From Mycolicibacterium mucogenicum DSM 44124 (GTDB taxonomy: Bacteria > Actinomycetota > Actinomycetes > Mycobacteriales > Mycobacteriaceae), in the NCBI RefSeq assembly GCF_005670685.2, contig NZ_CP062008.1:4216001-4280000 (forward strand): 64,000 nt of DNA, in the 5' to 3' direction. The notes under the pieces are model-generated. The model searched no databases. It saw only the letters and a program-made list of their open reading frames with translations, and was not told the origin of the DNA. Below are positions 55,532-63,468 of this stretch, piece by piece (position 1 is the stretch's first letter; every line of letters begins with the position of its first letter). Made by a program: the position numbers and the translations under genes.

Positions 55532-56354
55532 CGGTCGACGATGCCCGAACTGCCCCGCGGGGCGGCTTGCGGCCGGCAGCCGCGCACTGGCCGAAGCGCT
55601 GCCCGCGCTGGGCACGGTGGTCTCGGTGACCGCCAATGATGCTGCGCTACTGTCACAGACCGGCGAGTATGGCGTGATCGCGCACCCCGGTGAAGCGCTC
55701 GTGTATGACGAGGATCGGATCGGACTACGGATCTCGCCCAGTGTGGTCGGGTACCGGACGTCGCGGGCACTGACACTGCTCGACGACTTCGGCACGCACC
55801 GCGCCTATCTGACACCGTTGACGGACCAGCTTGTGGTGGAGGCACTCTCGGCTACACCGGCCGATGTATCGGAGTCTGTCTCGCCGGTCGACTGGGGTGC
55901 CGTCAACTGGGCCGACACCGATCAACTCGACCATCTCGACGACCTGTCGCACGCGCGCTACCAGGTGCTTCCATTTCAGGGCGCCCGGCGGATCGTTCCT
56001 GCAGTGGTTCCTCACCTCTTGGCGTATCTGGTGTCCGAGGGGCTGGGTTTCACGGTCGCTGTGCGCGGCGGCGGGTGCGTGCAGCTACACCGCGGCCGGG
56101 CGTCGATGGCAGATGGGGCGAACCAACATTTCGCGGTGATATTCGGGGCAGCACGATATGCCGTTGACCCCGTGCAGCTTTCGGAATGCTGGGTGACCCG
56201 CGCGCATGGCATATCCGGGCCGACGTCAGCGATCGAGCTGTACGACCACAGCCGCCACTGCGTGACGGTTCTGACGCAGACCGGAGCCGTGTGCGAGCAC
56301 GTCCGGAAAACCTGGGAAGCCATGGTGGCATCGTTGCCGACCTGCGAGGACTAG
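55521..56354 (+). CDS. HemS/ChuX-like haem-utilisation protein with N-terminal CxxC
   Basis: The 277-residue protein resembles HemS/ChuX haem-utilisation proteins in both halves: LPALGTVVSVTANDAALL and ALTLLDDFGTHRAYLTP in the first, GCVQLHRG and SECWVTRAHGISGPTSAIELYD in the second. It is shorter than HemS (about 340). The start MCTDGRRCPNCPAG adds three cysteines, including a CxxC pair, not expected in HemS. ATG 55521 overlaps the reductase by 11 bases. HemS-type proteins bind haem and some degrade it with electrons from a diflavin reductase. Similarity is judged by eye and is moderate. Confidence 0.6.
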   Translation: MCTDGRRCPNCPAGRLAAGSRALAEALPALGTVVSVTANDAALLSQTGEYGVIAHPGEALVYDEDRIGLRISPSVVGYRTSRALTLLDDFGTHRAYLTPLTDQLVVEALSATPADVSESVSPVDWGAVNWADTDQLDHLDDLSHARYQVLPFQGARRIVPAVVPHLLAYLVSEGLGFTVAVRGGGCVQLHRGRASMADGANQHFAVIFGAARYAVDPVQLSECWVTRAHGISGPTSAIELYDHSRHCVTVLTQTGAVCEHVRKTWEAMVASLPTCED

Positions 56355-56359
56355 AAAAC

Positions 56360-57598
56360 TCAGGCAGCAGAAGGGTTTTCGATCACAATCGCGACGCCCT
56401 GACCTGATCCGACGCAGACGCCGATGGCCCCGTACCGGGCGTTGCGCTCGCGCAGTTCGGTGGCCAGGGTCAGGACGTACCGGGCCCCGGTGGCGCCGAA
56501 CGGGTGACCGATCGCCACGGCACCGCCATTGGGCGTGAGCTTCTCGTCGGGCACGACGAACCCGTCGAGCTGATTCGGCAGCTCCCGCAACACCCCGAGG
56601 GCCTGCGCGCTGAACGCCTCGTGGACCTCCCAGACATCGATCTGTTCGGGCCTCAGCCCGGCACGTTTGATGGCCAGGGGCAGCGCCCACGCCGGTGCGA
56701 GACCCATGAACAGCGGGTCGATCCCGTACACCGCCGAGGACACCACCCGCGCCAACGGCTCGACGCCGAGTTCCGCCGCGCGCTCCCCCGACGCCAGCAC
56801 CAGCGCGCTGGCGCCATCGGTGAGTGGTGTCGAGTTGGCCGCGGTCATCTGCGTGGTTCCCGGCTGCGGGCGCAGCGCCGCCAGCTGCTCGGCCGTGGTC
56901 TCGTCGCGGATGAACTCGTCGTGCTCGAAAAGCCGCACGGGCGACTTCTTCGTCGCGGCGATCTCGACCGGCATGATCTCCTTGGCCAGGCGCCCGGAAT
57001 CGCGGGCCGCCTTGGCATTTCGCTGCGTGCGCAGCGCGAAGGCGTCGATCTCCTCACGCGTCAGACCGTAGCGATCGGCGACCTTTTGCGCGGTCTCGAT
57101 CATGCTGATGTACGCGTTGCGCGCCAGCAGCGCGGGGTTGGGTGGACCACCGGCACCGGCCCACATGGTGTCGAGCAGGATGACCGGCCCGCGCGGTGCG
57201 AACGGCGCGTCGCCTTTCATGTAGGCCCAGCCCGATCGCGACATCGACTCGACGCCGCAGGCCATCCCCACGCCCAGATCGCCGGCCCGGATTGCGTGCG
57301 CGACGTTGATCGTGGCGCTCAGCGACGACCCGCAGAACCGGTTGATCGTCGTCCCGGCCACGGTGTCCGGGAAGCCCGCGGCGAGCGCCGCCCAGCGGGC
57401 GACGTCACCCATCCCCTCGTGCGCCGGATTCACACAGCCGGCGACGACGTCCTCGATGGCTCCGAGCTCGACGCCGACGCGTTCGCACGCGCCCTTCATC
57501 GTCATGCCGAGGAGGTCGTCGGTGCGGATGTGCGACAGCGAACTGCCGTACCGCGCAAATGGAGTGCGGACACCACCAAGCACAAATGCGTCTGTCAT
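56360..57598 (-). CDS. Acetyl-CoA acyltransferase (thiolase)
   Basis: The 412-residue thiolase has the acyl-accepting Cys in NRFCGSSLSATIN, the C-terminal IGHPFGATGAR (His base) and the second Cys in GVCVGSGQG. It cleaves 3-ketoacyl-CoA in beta-oxidation or runs in reverse. ATG 57598 has GGGAG seven bases upstream. It is convergent with the HemS-like gene, five bases apart, and no terminator hairpin is seen between them. Which fatty-acid or sterol pathway it serves cannot be read. Confidence 0.9.
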   Translation of the reverse strand: MTDAFVLGGVRTPFARYGSSLSHIRTDDLLGMTMKGACERVGVELGAIEDVVAGCVNPAHEGMGDVARWAALAAGFPDTVAGTTINRFCGSSLSATINVAHAIRAGDLGVGMACGVESMSRSGWAYMKGDAPFAPRGPVILLDTMWAGAGGPPNPALLARNAYISMIETAQKVADRYGLTREEIDAFALRTQRNAKAARDSGRLAKEIMPVEIAATKKSPVRLFEHDEFIRDETTAEQLAALRPQPGTTQMTAANSTPLTDGASALVLASGERAAELGVEPLARVVSSAVYGIDPLFMGLAPAWALPLAIKRAGLRPEQIDVWEVHEAFSAQALGVLRELPNQLDGFVVPDEKLTPNGGAVAIGHPFGATGARYVLTLATELRERNARYGAIGVCVGSGQGVAIVIENPSAA

Positions 57599-57683
57599 CA
57601 ACCGTCTCCCGCTCGATGTCGAGCCGAGCGTACGTCGAACGCGAACGTGATCGCGCGGATCTCGGGAAAGTCGACGATCGGGT

Positions 57684-58622
57684 TCACGCTCGGCGCAGCC
57701 AGTCGAGCACCTGCTGCGCGTGGGTGTTCGGCGGGAAGATCGGATAGAAGACGTGCTCGATCCGGCTGTCCCGGATCACCAGCGTGAGGCGGGTGTAGAG
57801 CCGAGGATGCTTGTCTGCGGCGAAGGTCGGGAGCCGCAGCGCGTCGGCCAGCGCGAACGTCTCGTCCGACAACATGTGGAACGGCAGCCGCAGCCGCCGC
57901 ACCACTTCGGCCTGGTAGTCGACATCCTGGCTGGACAGTCCCCAGACCTGGCTCGCCCCAGCGGCTTTCAGCTCGGCGAAATGGTCGCGGAAGTCGCACG
58001 CCTCGGTGGAACATCCCCGAGCCCCGGGAATCGCGTCCCAGCCCGCGGGGAGGTCGGCACCGGGACGGCCGGTCAGCGGATACAGGTACAGAATCGTCCG
58101 GCCCGCCGGCAGCTGACGCAGCTGGACTTCCCCACCGCCGCTCGACCTCAGCGTGATGTCCGGGACCTGCAGCCCGGCCAGATGATCAGCCGCACCGTCG
58201 TTTTCGGGAACGGGCAGGCCGGCGGGGAGCGACGTGAAATCTGTCAACGGTTCGTCCTTCTTGTCGAATGCTCGGCACGCGGCGGCGTCGAGCCGCGCCG
58301 CGAGGTCCTGCCGCCGCTGCGTCAGCGACGCGATGGTCTCGTCGAGGACCGCGATGCTGTCCCGATACGCCGCAAGCGACTCGGGGCACTCGTCGCTGTG
58401 TTCGTGGCCATGACGAAGGCAGTCGATGAATGGCCCGGCCTTCGATGGGGCGATGCCGACCGCGGCGAGCGCACGAACCTCGCTGACGATCTGTACGTCA
58501 TCCTCGGAGTAATCCCGGTAGCCGTTGGGCAGGCGCGACGGCGCCAGGAGGCCGAGGTCCTCGTAGTACCGCACGGCCTTGGTCGACGCGCCCGTCAGCC
58601 GGGCCAGCTCAGAAATCTGCAT
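57684..58622 (-). CDS. MerR regulator fused to a peroxiredoxin (BCP/AhpC-type) domain
   Basis: The 312-residue protein has an N-terminal MerR winged helix (ISELARLTGASTKAVRYYEDLGLL, NGYRDYSEDDV) with a coiled-coil (about residues 75-120) and a C-terminal thioredoxin-fold peroxiredoxin domain (about 150-312). The peroxidatic region reads GCSTEACDFRDHF, as in bacterioferritin comigratory proteins, after a 15-residue insertion (PGADLPAGWDAIPGA). The fusion suggests a regulator that senses peroxide directly through its own peroxiredoxin. ATG 58622 has GAGGAC eight bases upstream. Confidence 0.85.
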   Translation of the reverse strand: MQISELARLTGASTKAVRYYEDLGLLAPSRLPNGYRDYSEDDVQIVSEVRALAAVGIAPSKAGPFIDCLRHGHEHSDECPESLAAYRDSIAVLDETIASLTQRRQDLAARLDAAACRAFDKKDEPLTDFTSLPAGLPVPENDGAADHLAGLQVPDITLRSSGGGEVQLRQLPAGRTILYLYPLTGRPGADLPAGWDAIPGARGCSTEACDFRDHFAELKAAGASQVWGLSSQDVDYQAEVVRRLRLPFHMLSDETFALADALRLPTFAADKHPRLYTRLTLVIRDSRIEHVFYPIFPPNTHAQQVLDWLRRA

Positions 58623-58722
58623 GGTCAATGTCCTCAGCCCAGAGGGTAAACATTGCCGCCAGGGGCAAGGTCAACTTCCGCGGCCGCCGGACCCATTCAT
58701 GCCGGGCTCCTAGAGTGAAGCC

Positions 58723-59694
58723 ATGCCCTTGCACACCCCGCTGTCGGAACTGTTCGGCATCGACCACCCGATCGTCCTGGCCCCGATGGGCGACGTATCC
58801 GGTGGCCGGCTGGCAGCCGCGGTATCGGAGGGTGGCGGGCTGGGCCTGATCGGCGGCGGCCGCGGTGACCTCACGATGCTCGCCGCTGAATGCCAGCTGG
58901 CCAAGCAGGGCACCGAAAAGCCCTGGGGCGTCGGCCTACTCACCTGGGCGGTGAACCCGGAGATCATCGACTGGGTGATCGCGCAACAGCCCGCCGCCAT
59001 CATCTTGTCGTTCGGCGACCCCGCCCCGTTCGCCAAGGCCATCCACGACGCCGGCATCCCGCTGCTGTCCCAGGTGCACAGCCTCGATGAGGCCAAGCAG
59101 GCGCTCGACGCCGGAGTCCAGGTACTGGTCGCGCAGGGCCGGGAGGCCGGGGGCCACCACGGCGGCAGGTCGACGCTGCCGTTCGTGCCTGCGGTCGTCG
59201 ACATCGCGCACGGCATCCCGGTTCTTGCCGCCGGTGGGATAGCAGACGGCCGCGGCCTGGCGGCTGCGCTGACCCTCGGCGCGGCGGGCGCCATGATCGG
59301 CACCCGATTCGAGGCCACCCACGAGTCCCTGCTCAGCGCCGCCGAGTCCAAGGTCATGCTGAAAGCGAAGGCGGCGGACACCACCAGCGGCCGCGCCATC
59401 GACATCGCCGCGCGCCCTGTCGAAACGCGTTGGCCGGCCGAGTATCCGGCGCGTACCGTGCGCAGCGTCTTCACCGACGAGTGGCAGGACCGCGACGCCG
59501 AGCTCGACGCGGATCCCAAGGCACAGCAGGAGTTCCGCACCAAGGTGGCCGAGCTGCACATGGATTACGTGCCGATCTGGGCCGGTGAGGCCCTCGACCT
59601 CATCGATGAGCTGGAGCTGGCCACTCCCCTGGTCCAGAAGATCGCGCACGATGCCGAACGCGCGCTGACCCGAGCCCACGCCTACATCCGCTGA
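58723..59694 (+). CDS. Nitronate monooxygenase (2-nitropropane dioxygenase family)
   Basis: The 323-residue TIM-barrel FMN protein begins [20 protein letters not shown], a family signature, and has the catalytic His region REAGGHHGG and FMN phosphate site [17 protein letters not shown] with [11 protein letters not shown]. It oxidises nitronates such as propionate-3-nitronate. The next gene starts on its stop codon. Confidence 0.9.
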   Translation: MPLHTPLSELFGIDHPIVLAPMGDVSGGRLAAAVSEGGGLGLIGGGRGDLTMLAAECQLAKQGTEKPWGVGLLTWAVNPEIIDWVIAQQPAAIILSFGDPAPFAKAIHDAGIPLLSQVHSLDEAKQALDAGVQVLVAQGREAGGHHGGRSTLPFVPAVVDIAHGIPVLAAGGIADGRGLAAALTLGAAGAMIGTRFEATHESLLSAAESKVMLKAKAADTTSGRAIDIAARPVETRWPAEYPARTVRSVFTDEWQDRDAELDADPKAQQEFRTKVAELHMDYVPIWAGEALDLIDELELATPLVQKIAHDAERALTRAHAYIR

Positions 59695-60494
59695 TGCCCG
59701 AAGGCGACACGGTTTTTCACACCGCAGCGATCCTCCGCGAGGCGCTGCAGGGAAAGACGCTGACGCGCTGCGACATTCGCGTGCCGAAGTTCGCCACCGT
59801 CGACCTCACCGGCCAGACGGTCGAGGACGTCATCAGCCGCGGCAAGCACCTGTTCATCCGGACCGCCGAGGCCAGCATCCATTCGCATCTCAAGATGGAG
59901 GGCAAGTGGCAGGTCAACACCAGGCCCCGCCGGCCCGACCACAAGACGAGAATCATCCTGGAAACCAAGGACATCCAAGCGGTGGGTTCAGAACTCGGCA
60001 CCCTGGAAGTCCTCAAACGGGACCACGACGAGGAACCCGTCAAACACCTCGGCCCGGACCTTCTCGGCCCGGACTGGGATCCACACCGGGCAGCCCAGAA
60101 CCTCACCCAGGACCCGGACAGGGCGCTGCATGAAGCGCTACTCGACCAACGCAACCTCGCGGGCGTCGGCAACGTCTACGCCAATGAGCTGTGCTTCATC
60201 GTCGGCCGCCGCCCGACCGCCCCGGTCAGCACAGTGAAAGACCCGCTGCGGCTGGCGCAGCGGGCCCGGGACATGTTGTGGTTGAACAGAAACCGATGGA
60301 ACCGCACGACAACGGGCGATACCCGACCCGGCCGTCAACTCTGGGTGTACGGCCGGGCCGGGCAGGCGTGTCGCAGGTGCGGGACGCTGATCGAATCAGG
60401 CGACCGGAACCGGCACCAGAACCTCGACGTCGTCGGCGACCTCAACAACCTCACTGACCGGATCACCTTCTGGTGCCCGCTTTGTCAGCCATGA
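59694..60494 (+). CDS. nei: Endonuclease VIII / Fpg-Nei family DNA glycosylase
   Basis: The 266-residue protein starts with the catalytic MPEGDTVF (Pro2, Glu3), has the beta-clamp lysine in SRGKHLFIR and the H2TH motif [17 protein letters not shown], and ends with a zinc finger CRRCG...WCPLC. It removes oxidised bases. About 20 residues ([20 protein letters not shown]) separate the two zinc-binding pairs, longer than usual. The last 99 bases overlap desA3 on the other strand. It corresponds to Rv3297, near lhr as in M. tuberculosis. Confidence 0.92.
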   Translation: MPEGDTVFHTAAILREALQGKTLTRCDIRVPKFATVDLTGQTVEDVISRGKHLFIRTAEASIHSHLKMEGKWQVNTRPRRPDHKTRIILETKDIQAVGSELGTLEVLKRDHDEEPVKHLGPDLLGPDWDPHRAAQNLTQDPDRALHEALLDQRNLAGVGNVYANELCFIVGRRPTAPVSTVKDPLRLAQRARDMLWLNRNRWNRTTTGDTRPGRQLWVYGRAGQACRRCGTLIESGDRNRHQNLDVVGDLNNLTDRITFWCPLCQP

Positions 60495-61541
60495 GTCCGG
60501 GAGGGCCAGGCGGCAGATCTTCTTGACCACCGAGAAGAACTGCTTGTGGATCGGACCGCTGTTGTAGGGCAGGTCGTACTTCTCGCACAGTGCCTTGACC
60601 TCGGGCGAGATTTCCGCGTAACGGTGCGCCGGGATGTCGGGGAACAGGTGGTGCTCGATCTGGAACGACAGGTTGCCGCTGAAGATGTGGAACCACTTGC
60701 CGCCGGACAGGTTCGCCGAACCCAGCAGCTGGCGGTAGTACCACTGGCCGCGGGTCTCGCTCTTGGTCTCCTCGATGGTGAACTCGTGGGTGCCCTCGGG
60801 GAAGTGACCGCAGAAGATGATCACGTACGACCACACGTTGCGCATCAGGTTGGCGGTCATGTTGCCGGCGAACACGAACGGCAGGAACGGTCCGGCCAGC
60901 AGCGGGAACGCCACGTAGTCCTTGACGGTCTGCTTGCGGACCTTCGCCCACATCTCACGCAGCATGTCCTTCTTGTCCCGCAGGCGGATTTCACCGCTGC
61001 GGATGCGCTCGGTCTCCAGCTCGTGCAGCGCGACGCCGTACTGGAAGAACACCATCAGCAGGAAGGCGTAGACCGGGTTGCCCAGGTAGTACGGGCTCCA
61101 CTTCTGGTCCTCGCTCATCCGCAGGATGCCGTAGCCGATGTCGCGGTCCATGTCGACGATGTTGGTGTAGGTGTGGTGCATGTAGTTGTGCGAGTGCCGC
61201 CACTGGTTGGACGGGCAGGCCGAATCCCATTCGAAGTTCTGGCCGCGCAGCGCCGGGTCACCCATCCAGTCGTACTGGCCGTGCATGACGTTGTGGCCGA
61301 TCTCCATGTTGTCCAGGATTTTCGACAGACCGAGCATCACGGTGCCGACGGGCCAGGCCGGCGGCAGGAACAGCAGGGCGCGGCCACCGACCTCCAGCTT
61401 GCGCTGCATGGCGATGATGTTGCGGATGTAGTCGGAGTCGCGGTCTCCGAGGTCGGCGAGGTGGCGTTCGCGGATGGTGTCGAGCGCGCGGCCGAATTCG
61501 TCGAACTGCTCGGGGGTCATGGGGGCGGGACGTTGAGCCAT
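60396..61541 (-). CDS. desA3: DesA3-like membrane fatty-acyl-CoA desaturase
   Basis: The 381-residue protein is an integral-membrane di-iron desaturase with three histidine boxes: [15 protein letters not shown] and IEHHLFP. Several membrane spans lie between. With its neighbour reductase it forms the stearoyl-CoA delta-9 desaturase pair known from M. tuberculosis (Rv3229c/Rv3230c). ATG 61541 has AAGGAG eight bases upstream. The C-terminal tail, rich in Val and Asp ([16 protein letters not shown]), is encoded within the nei overlap. Confidence 0.92.
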   Translation of the reverse strand: MAQRPAPMTPEQFDEFGRALDTIRERHLADLGDRDSDYIRNIIAMQRKLEVGGRALLFLPPAWPVGTVMLGLSKILDNMEIGHNVMHGQYDWMGDPALRGQNFEWDSACPSNQWRHSHNYMHHTYTNIVDMDRDIGYGILRMSEDQKWSPYYLGNPVYAFLLMVFFQYGVALHELETERIRSGEIRLRDKKDMLREMWAKVRKQTVKDYVAFPLLAGPFLPFVFAGNMTANLMRNVWSYVIIFCGHFPEGTHEFTIEETKSETRGQWYYRQLLGSANLSGGKWFHIFSGNLSFQIEHHLFPDIPAHRYAEISPEVKALCEKYDLPYNSGPIHKQFFSVVKKICRLALPDSWLTKRAPEGDPVSEVVEVADDVEVLVPVPVA

Positions 61542-61579
61542 GGTTCGTCTCCTTTGAGTGTGTGGGCTGGTGGGGTGGT

Positions 61580-62632
61580 CTAGAGGTCGATCTGGACGTC
61601 GCCGCACGGGGCGGTCACGCAGATTTCGATGTTTTCGTCGGGCGCGGTCGAGACGGCGCCGGTGATCAGGTTCTTCACGGGGCCGCTGATCTTCTTGCGG
61701 GTGCAGGTGTGGCAGATGCCCATCCGGCAGCCGCTGGTCGGGTTCAGGCCGGCGGCCTCGGCCTGCTCGAGGATCGAGCGGCCGTCATCGACGACGTCGA
61801 CCTTGCTCCCGGTGAAGGCGACGTTGCCGCCGGAGGCGTCGGTCGGGACGGCGATGACCGGGGGCACGAAGCTCTCGGACTGCGCGCCCGGCAGCAGGTC
61901 CTTGACCGCGTCGACCAAGGCCGGCGGGCCGCAGACGAACACGGCATCGGGGTTGGGCATGGCGGCGGCCAGGTGATCCGGGCCGAAGTGGCCGCTGAGG
62001 TCGCCGCGGTTGGACCGGGTGTAGCTGTGCAGCACCTTCACGCCGGGTGTCGCCGCCAGCTCGGTGGCGTACGCGGCCTCTTCGGGGTTGCGGGCGTAGT
62101 GGAGGAACGCGACCTCGCCGTCGAAGTTCTCCTCACGCAGCGTGCGCAGCATCGACAGCACCGGGGTGATGCCGCTGCCGCCCGAGACCAGCAGGATGCG
62201 GCGCGGGCGCTGCTCGGGGAGGACGAAGTCACCGCCGACGGAGTCGAGGTGGACGACCATGCCGGGCTCGGCGTGCTCGAACAGGTGGGTGGAGACCAGG
62301 CCGCCGTCGTGCAGGCCGACGGTCAGTTCGATGACCGGGCTGCCCTCGGAGTTGGCCGGCGAGTAGCACCGGGTGCGGCGACGGCCGTCGATCTCGACGG
62401 TCAGGTTGATGTGCTGGCCGGCTTTGAAGCCCTGCCAGGCGTCGTTGGGCTGCAGGGTCAGGGTGACGCTGCGCGGCGTCTGCCGACGGACCGCGACCAC
62501 CTTGGCGCGGGCATCGTTGACAGTCCAGGTGCGGTCGAAAACCTCGGTGTACCGGTCCACGCCATGCGGGCCGGTGAGGATGCCAACCAGGGCGGAGCGC
62601 CGTACTCGGCGGCTCAAAGTTTCGGTGAACAT
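61580..62632 (-). CDS. DesA3 partner: FAD/NAD(P)H oxidoreductase with [2Fe-2S] domain (Rv3230c-like)
   Basis: The 350-residue protein has a flavodoxin-reductase-type FAD domain (RCYSPANSEG), NAD(P) domain (SGGSGITPVLSML) and a C-terminal plant-type ferredoxin domain with CRMGICHTC and a last Cys in TAPCGD. It passes electrons from NADPH to the desaturase encoded next to it. ATG 62632 lies in a near-perfect palindrome (62623-62640), a likely operator. Same strand as desA3, so probably co-transcribed. Confidence 0.9.
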   Translation of the reverse strand: MFTETLSRRVRRSALVGILTGPHGVDRYTEVFDRTWTVNDARAKVVAVRRQTPRSVTLTLQPNDAWQGFKAGQHINLTVEIDGRRRTRCYSPANSEGSPVIELTVGLHDGGLVSTHLFEHAEPGMVVHLDSVGGDFVLPEQRPRRILLVSGGSGITPVLSMLRTLREENFDGEVAFLHYARNPEEAAYATELAATPGVKVLHSYTRSNRGDLSGHFGPDHLAAAMPNPDAVFVCGPPALVDAVKDLLPGAQSESFVPPVIAVPTDASGGNVAFTGSKVDVVDDGRSILEQAEAAGLNPTSGCRMGICHTCTRKKISGPVKNLITGAVSTAPDENIEICVTAPCGDVQIDL

Positions 62633-62640
62633 ATGTACAC
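62623..62640. promoter_or_regulatory. Operator-like palindrome over the reductase start
   Basis: CGGTGAACATATGTACAC contains GTGAACATATGTACAC, a palindrome with one mismatched pair. Shorter relatives lie at 62701 and 62776 (GGTGAACANNCGTAC). It sits at the start of the desaturase operon and is a candidate site for the divergent TetR regulator. Confidence 0.55.
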
Positions 62641-62700
62641 AGTGACCGACTTCAACCGTTCGCGTCAAGACTTAAAGTGCAGGTTGTTGCTCGGATCACA

Positions 62701-62718
62701 CGGTGAACATCCGTACTC
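62701..62718. promoter_or_regulatory. GGTGAACANNCGTAC repeat 2
   Basis: CGGTGAACATCCGTACTC repeats the core of the site at 62623 in the middle of the divergent intergenic region; its symmetry is weaker. Confidence 0.4.
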
Positions 62719-62725
62719 ATAACTC

Positions 62726-62739
62726 ATACACATTTGTAT
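62726..62739. promoter_or_regulatory. ATACA-N4-TGTAT palindrome
   Basis: A perfect 5-base inverted repeat in the divergent promoter region between the desaturase operon and the TetR gene. It may be a separate operator half-site pair. Confidence 0.4.
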
Positions 62740-62764
62740 CCATCTGCGGTTTCGGTGTGCTGTG

Positions 62765-62770
62765 TAAACT
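62765..62770 (+). promoter_or_regulatory. -10 element of the TetR gene, leaderless start
   Basis: TAAACT, preceded by TG-rich sequence TGTG, lies seven bases before the GTG at 62778. This spacing places the transcript start at the start codon; no ribosome-binding site is seen there. Confidence 0.45.
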
Positions 62771-62775
62771 TTGTT

Positions 62776-62793
62776 CGGTGAACAGTCGTACCC
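62776..62793. promoter_or_regulatory. GGTGAACANNCGTAC repeat 3 over the TetR start codon
   Basis: CGGTGAACAGTCGTACCC is the third copy and covers the GTG start of the TetR gene, as the first copy covers the reductase start. Together they fit autoregulation and control of the desaturase operon. Confidence 0.4.
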
Positions 62794-63458
62794 CTGGTTC
62801 ACGCGACCGGAGGTCCAGCCGCTCATCAAGCTCTCGCGTCCAGGACAACCTCTCTCGCGAAGAGCGCAAGGAAGCCACCCGCCGCGCCATCATCGCGGCC
62901 GCCCTCAAGCTGCTCGACGAGGACAGTTTCAGCGCGCTCAGCCTGCGTGAGGTCACCCGCGAGGCCGGCATCGTGCCGGCGGCCTTCTATCGGCACTTCG
63001 AAACCATGGACGCCCTCGGCCTGGTCCTGATCGACGAGTCGTTCCGCGCCCTGCGGGAAATGCTCCGTGGTGGCCGCGCCGGCCAACTCGACCCCAAACG
63101 CATCATCGAGTCCTCGGTCGACATCCTGTTCAACAGCGTCGCCGAACGCCCCGAGCACTGGCGCTTCATCAGCCGTGAACGCAACAGCGGTGTCACCGCG
63201 CTGCGCTATGCGATCCGCACGGAAATCCGGTTGATCACCTCAGAGCTCGCGATCGACCTGGGCCGGCTGCCCGGGCTCACCACCTGGAGCGCCGAGGACC
63301 TGAACATCGTGGCCGGGCTGTTCGTCAACACGATGATGACCACCGCCGAATCCATCGACGACGCCAACGACGCCAAGGCACTGGACGACGTCAAGCGGAC
63401 CGCGCGCAAGCAGCTGCGCATGATCGCCGTCGGCGTGGCCGGGTGGCACAGCGGCTAA
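62778..63458 (+). CDS. TetR-family regulator divergent from the desaturase operon
   Basis: The 226-residue protein has a basic, serine-rich N-terminus (about 30 residues) and a TetR helix-turn-helix (REERKEATRRAIIAAALKLL, SLREVTREAGIVPAAFYRHF). The C-terminal domain is a ligand pocket of unknown specificity; by position a fatty acyl-CoA is plausible, as for other desaturase regulators. GTG 62778 is chosen because of the -10 seven bases upstream; the frame is open further upstream but reads through promoter-like sequence. Confidence 0.87.
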   Translation: MNSRTPGSRDRRSSRSSSSRVQDNLSREERKEATRRAIIAAALKLLDEDSFSALSLREVTREAGIVPAAFYRHFETMDALGLVLIDESFRALREMLRGGRAGQLDPKRIIESSVDILFNSVAERPEHWRFISRERNSGVTALRYAIRTEIRLITSELAIDLGRLPGLTTWSAEDLNIVAGLFVNTMMTTAESIDDANDAKALDDVKRTARKQLRMIAVGVAGWHSG

Positions 63459-63468
63459 CGTCAGGCGC

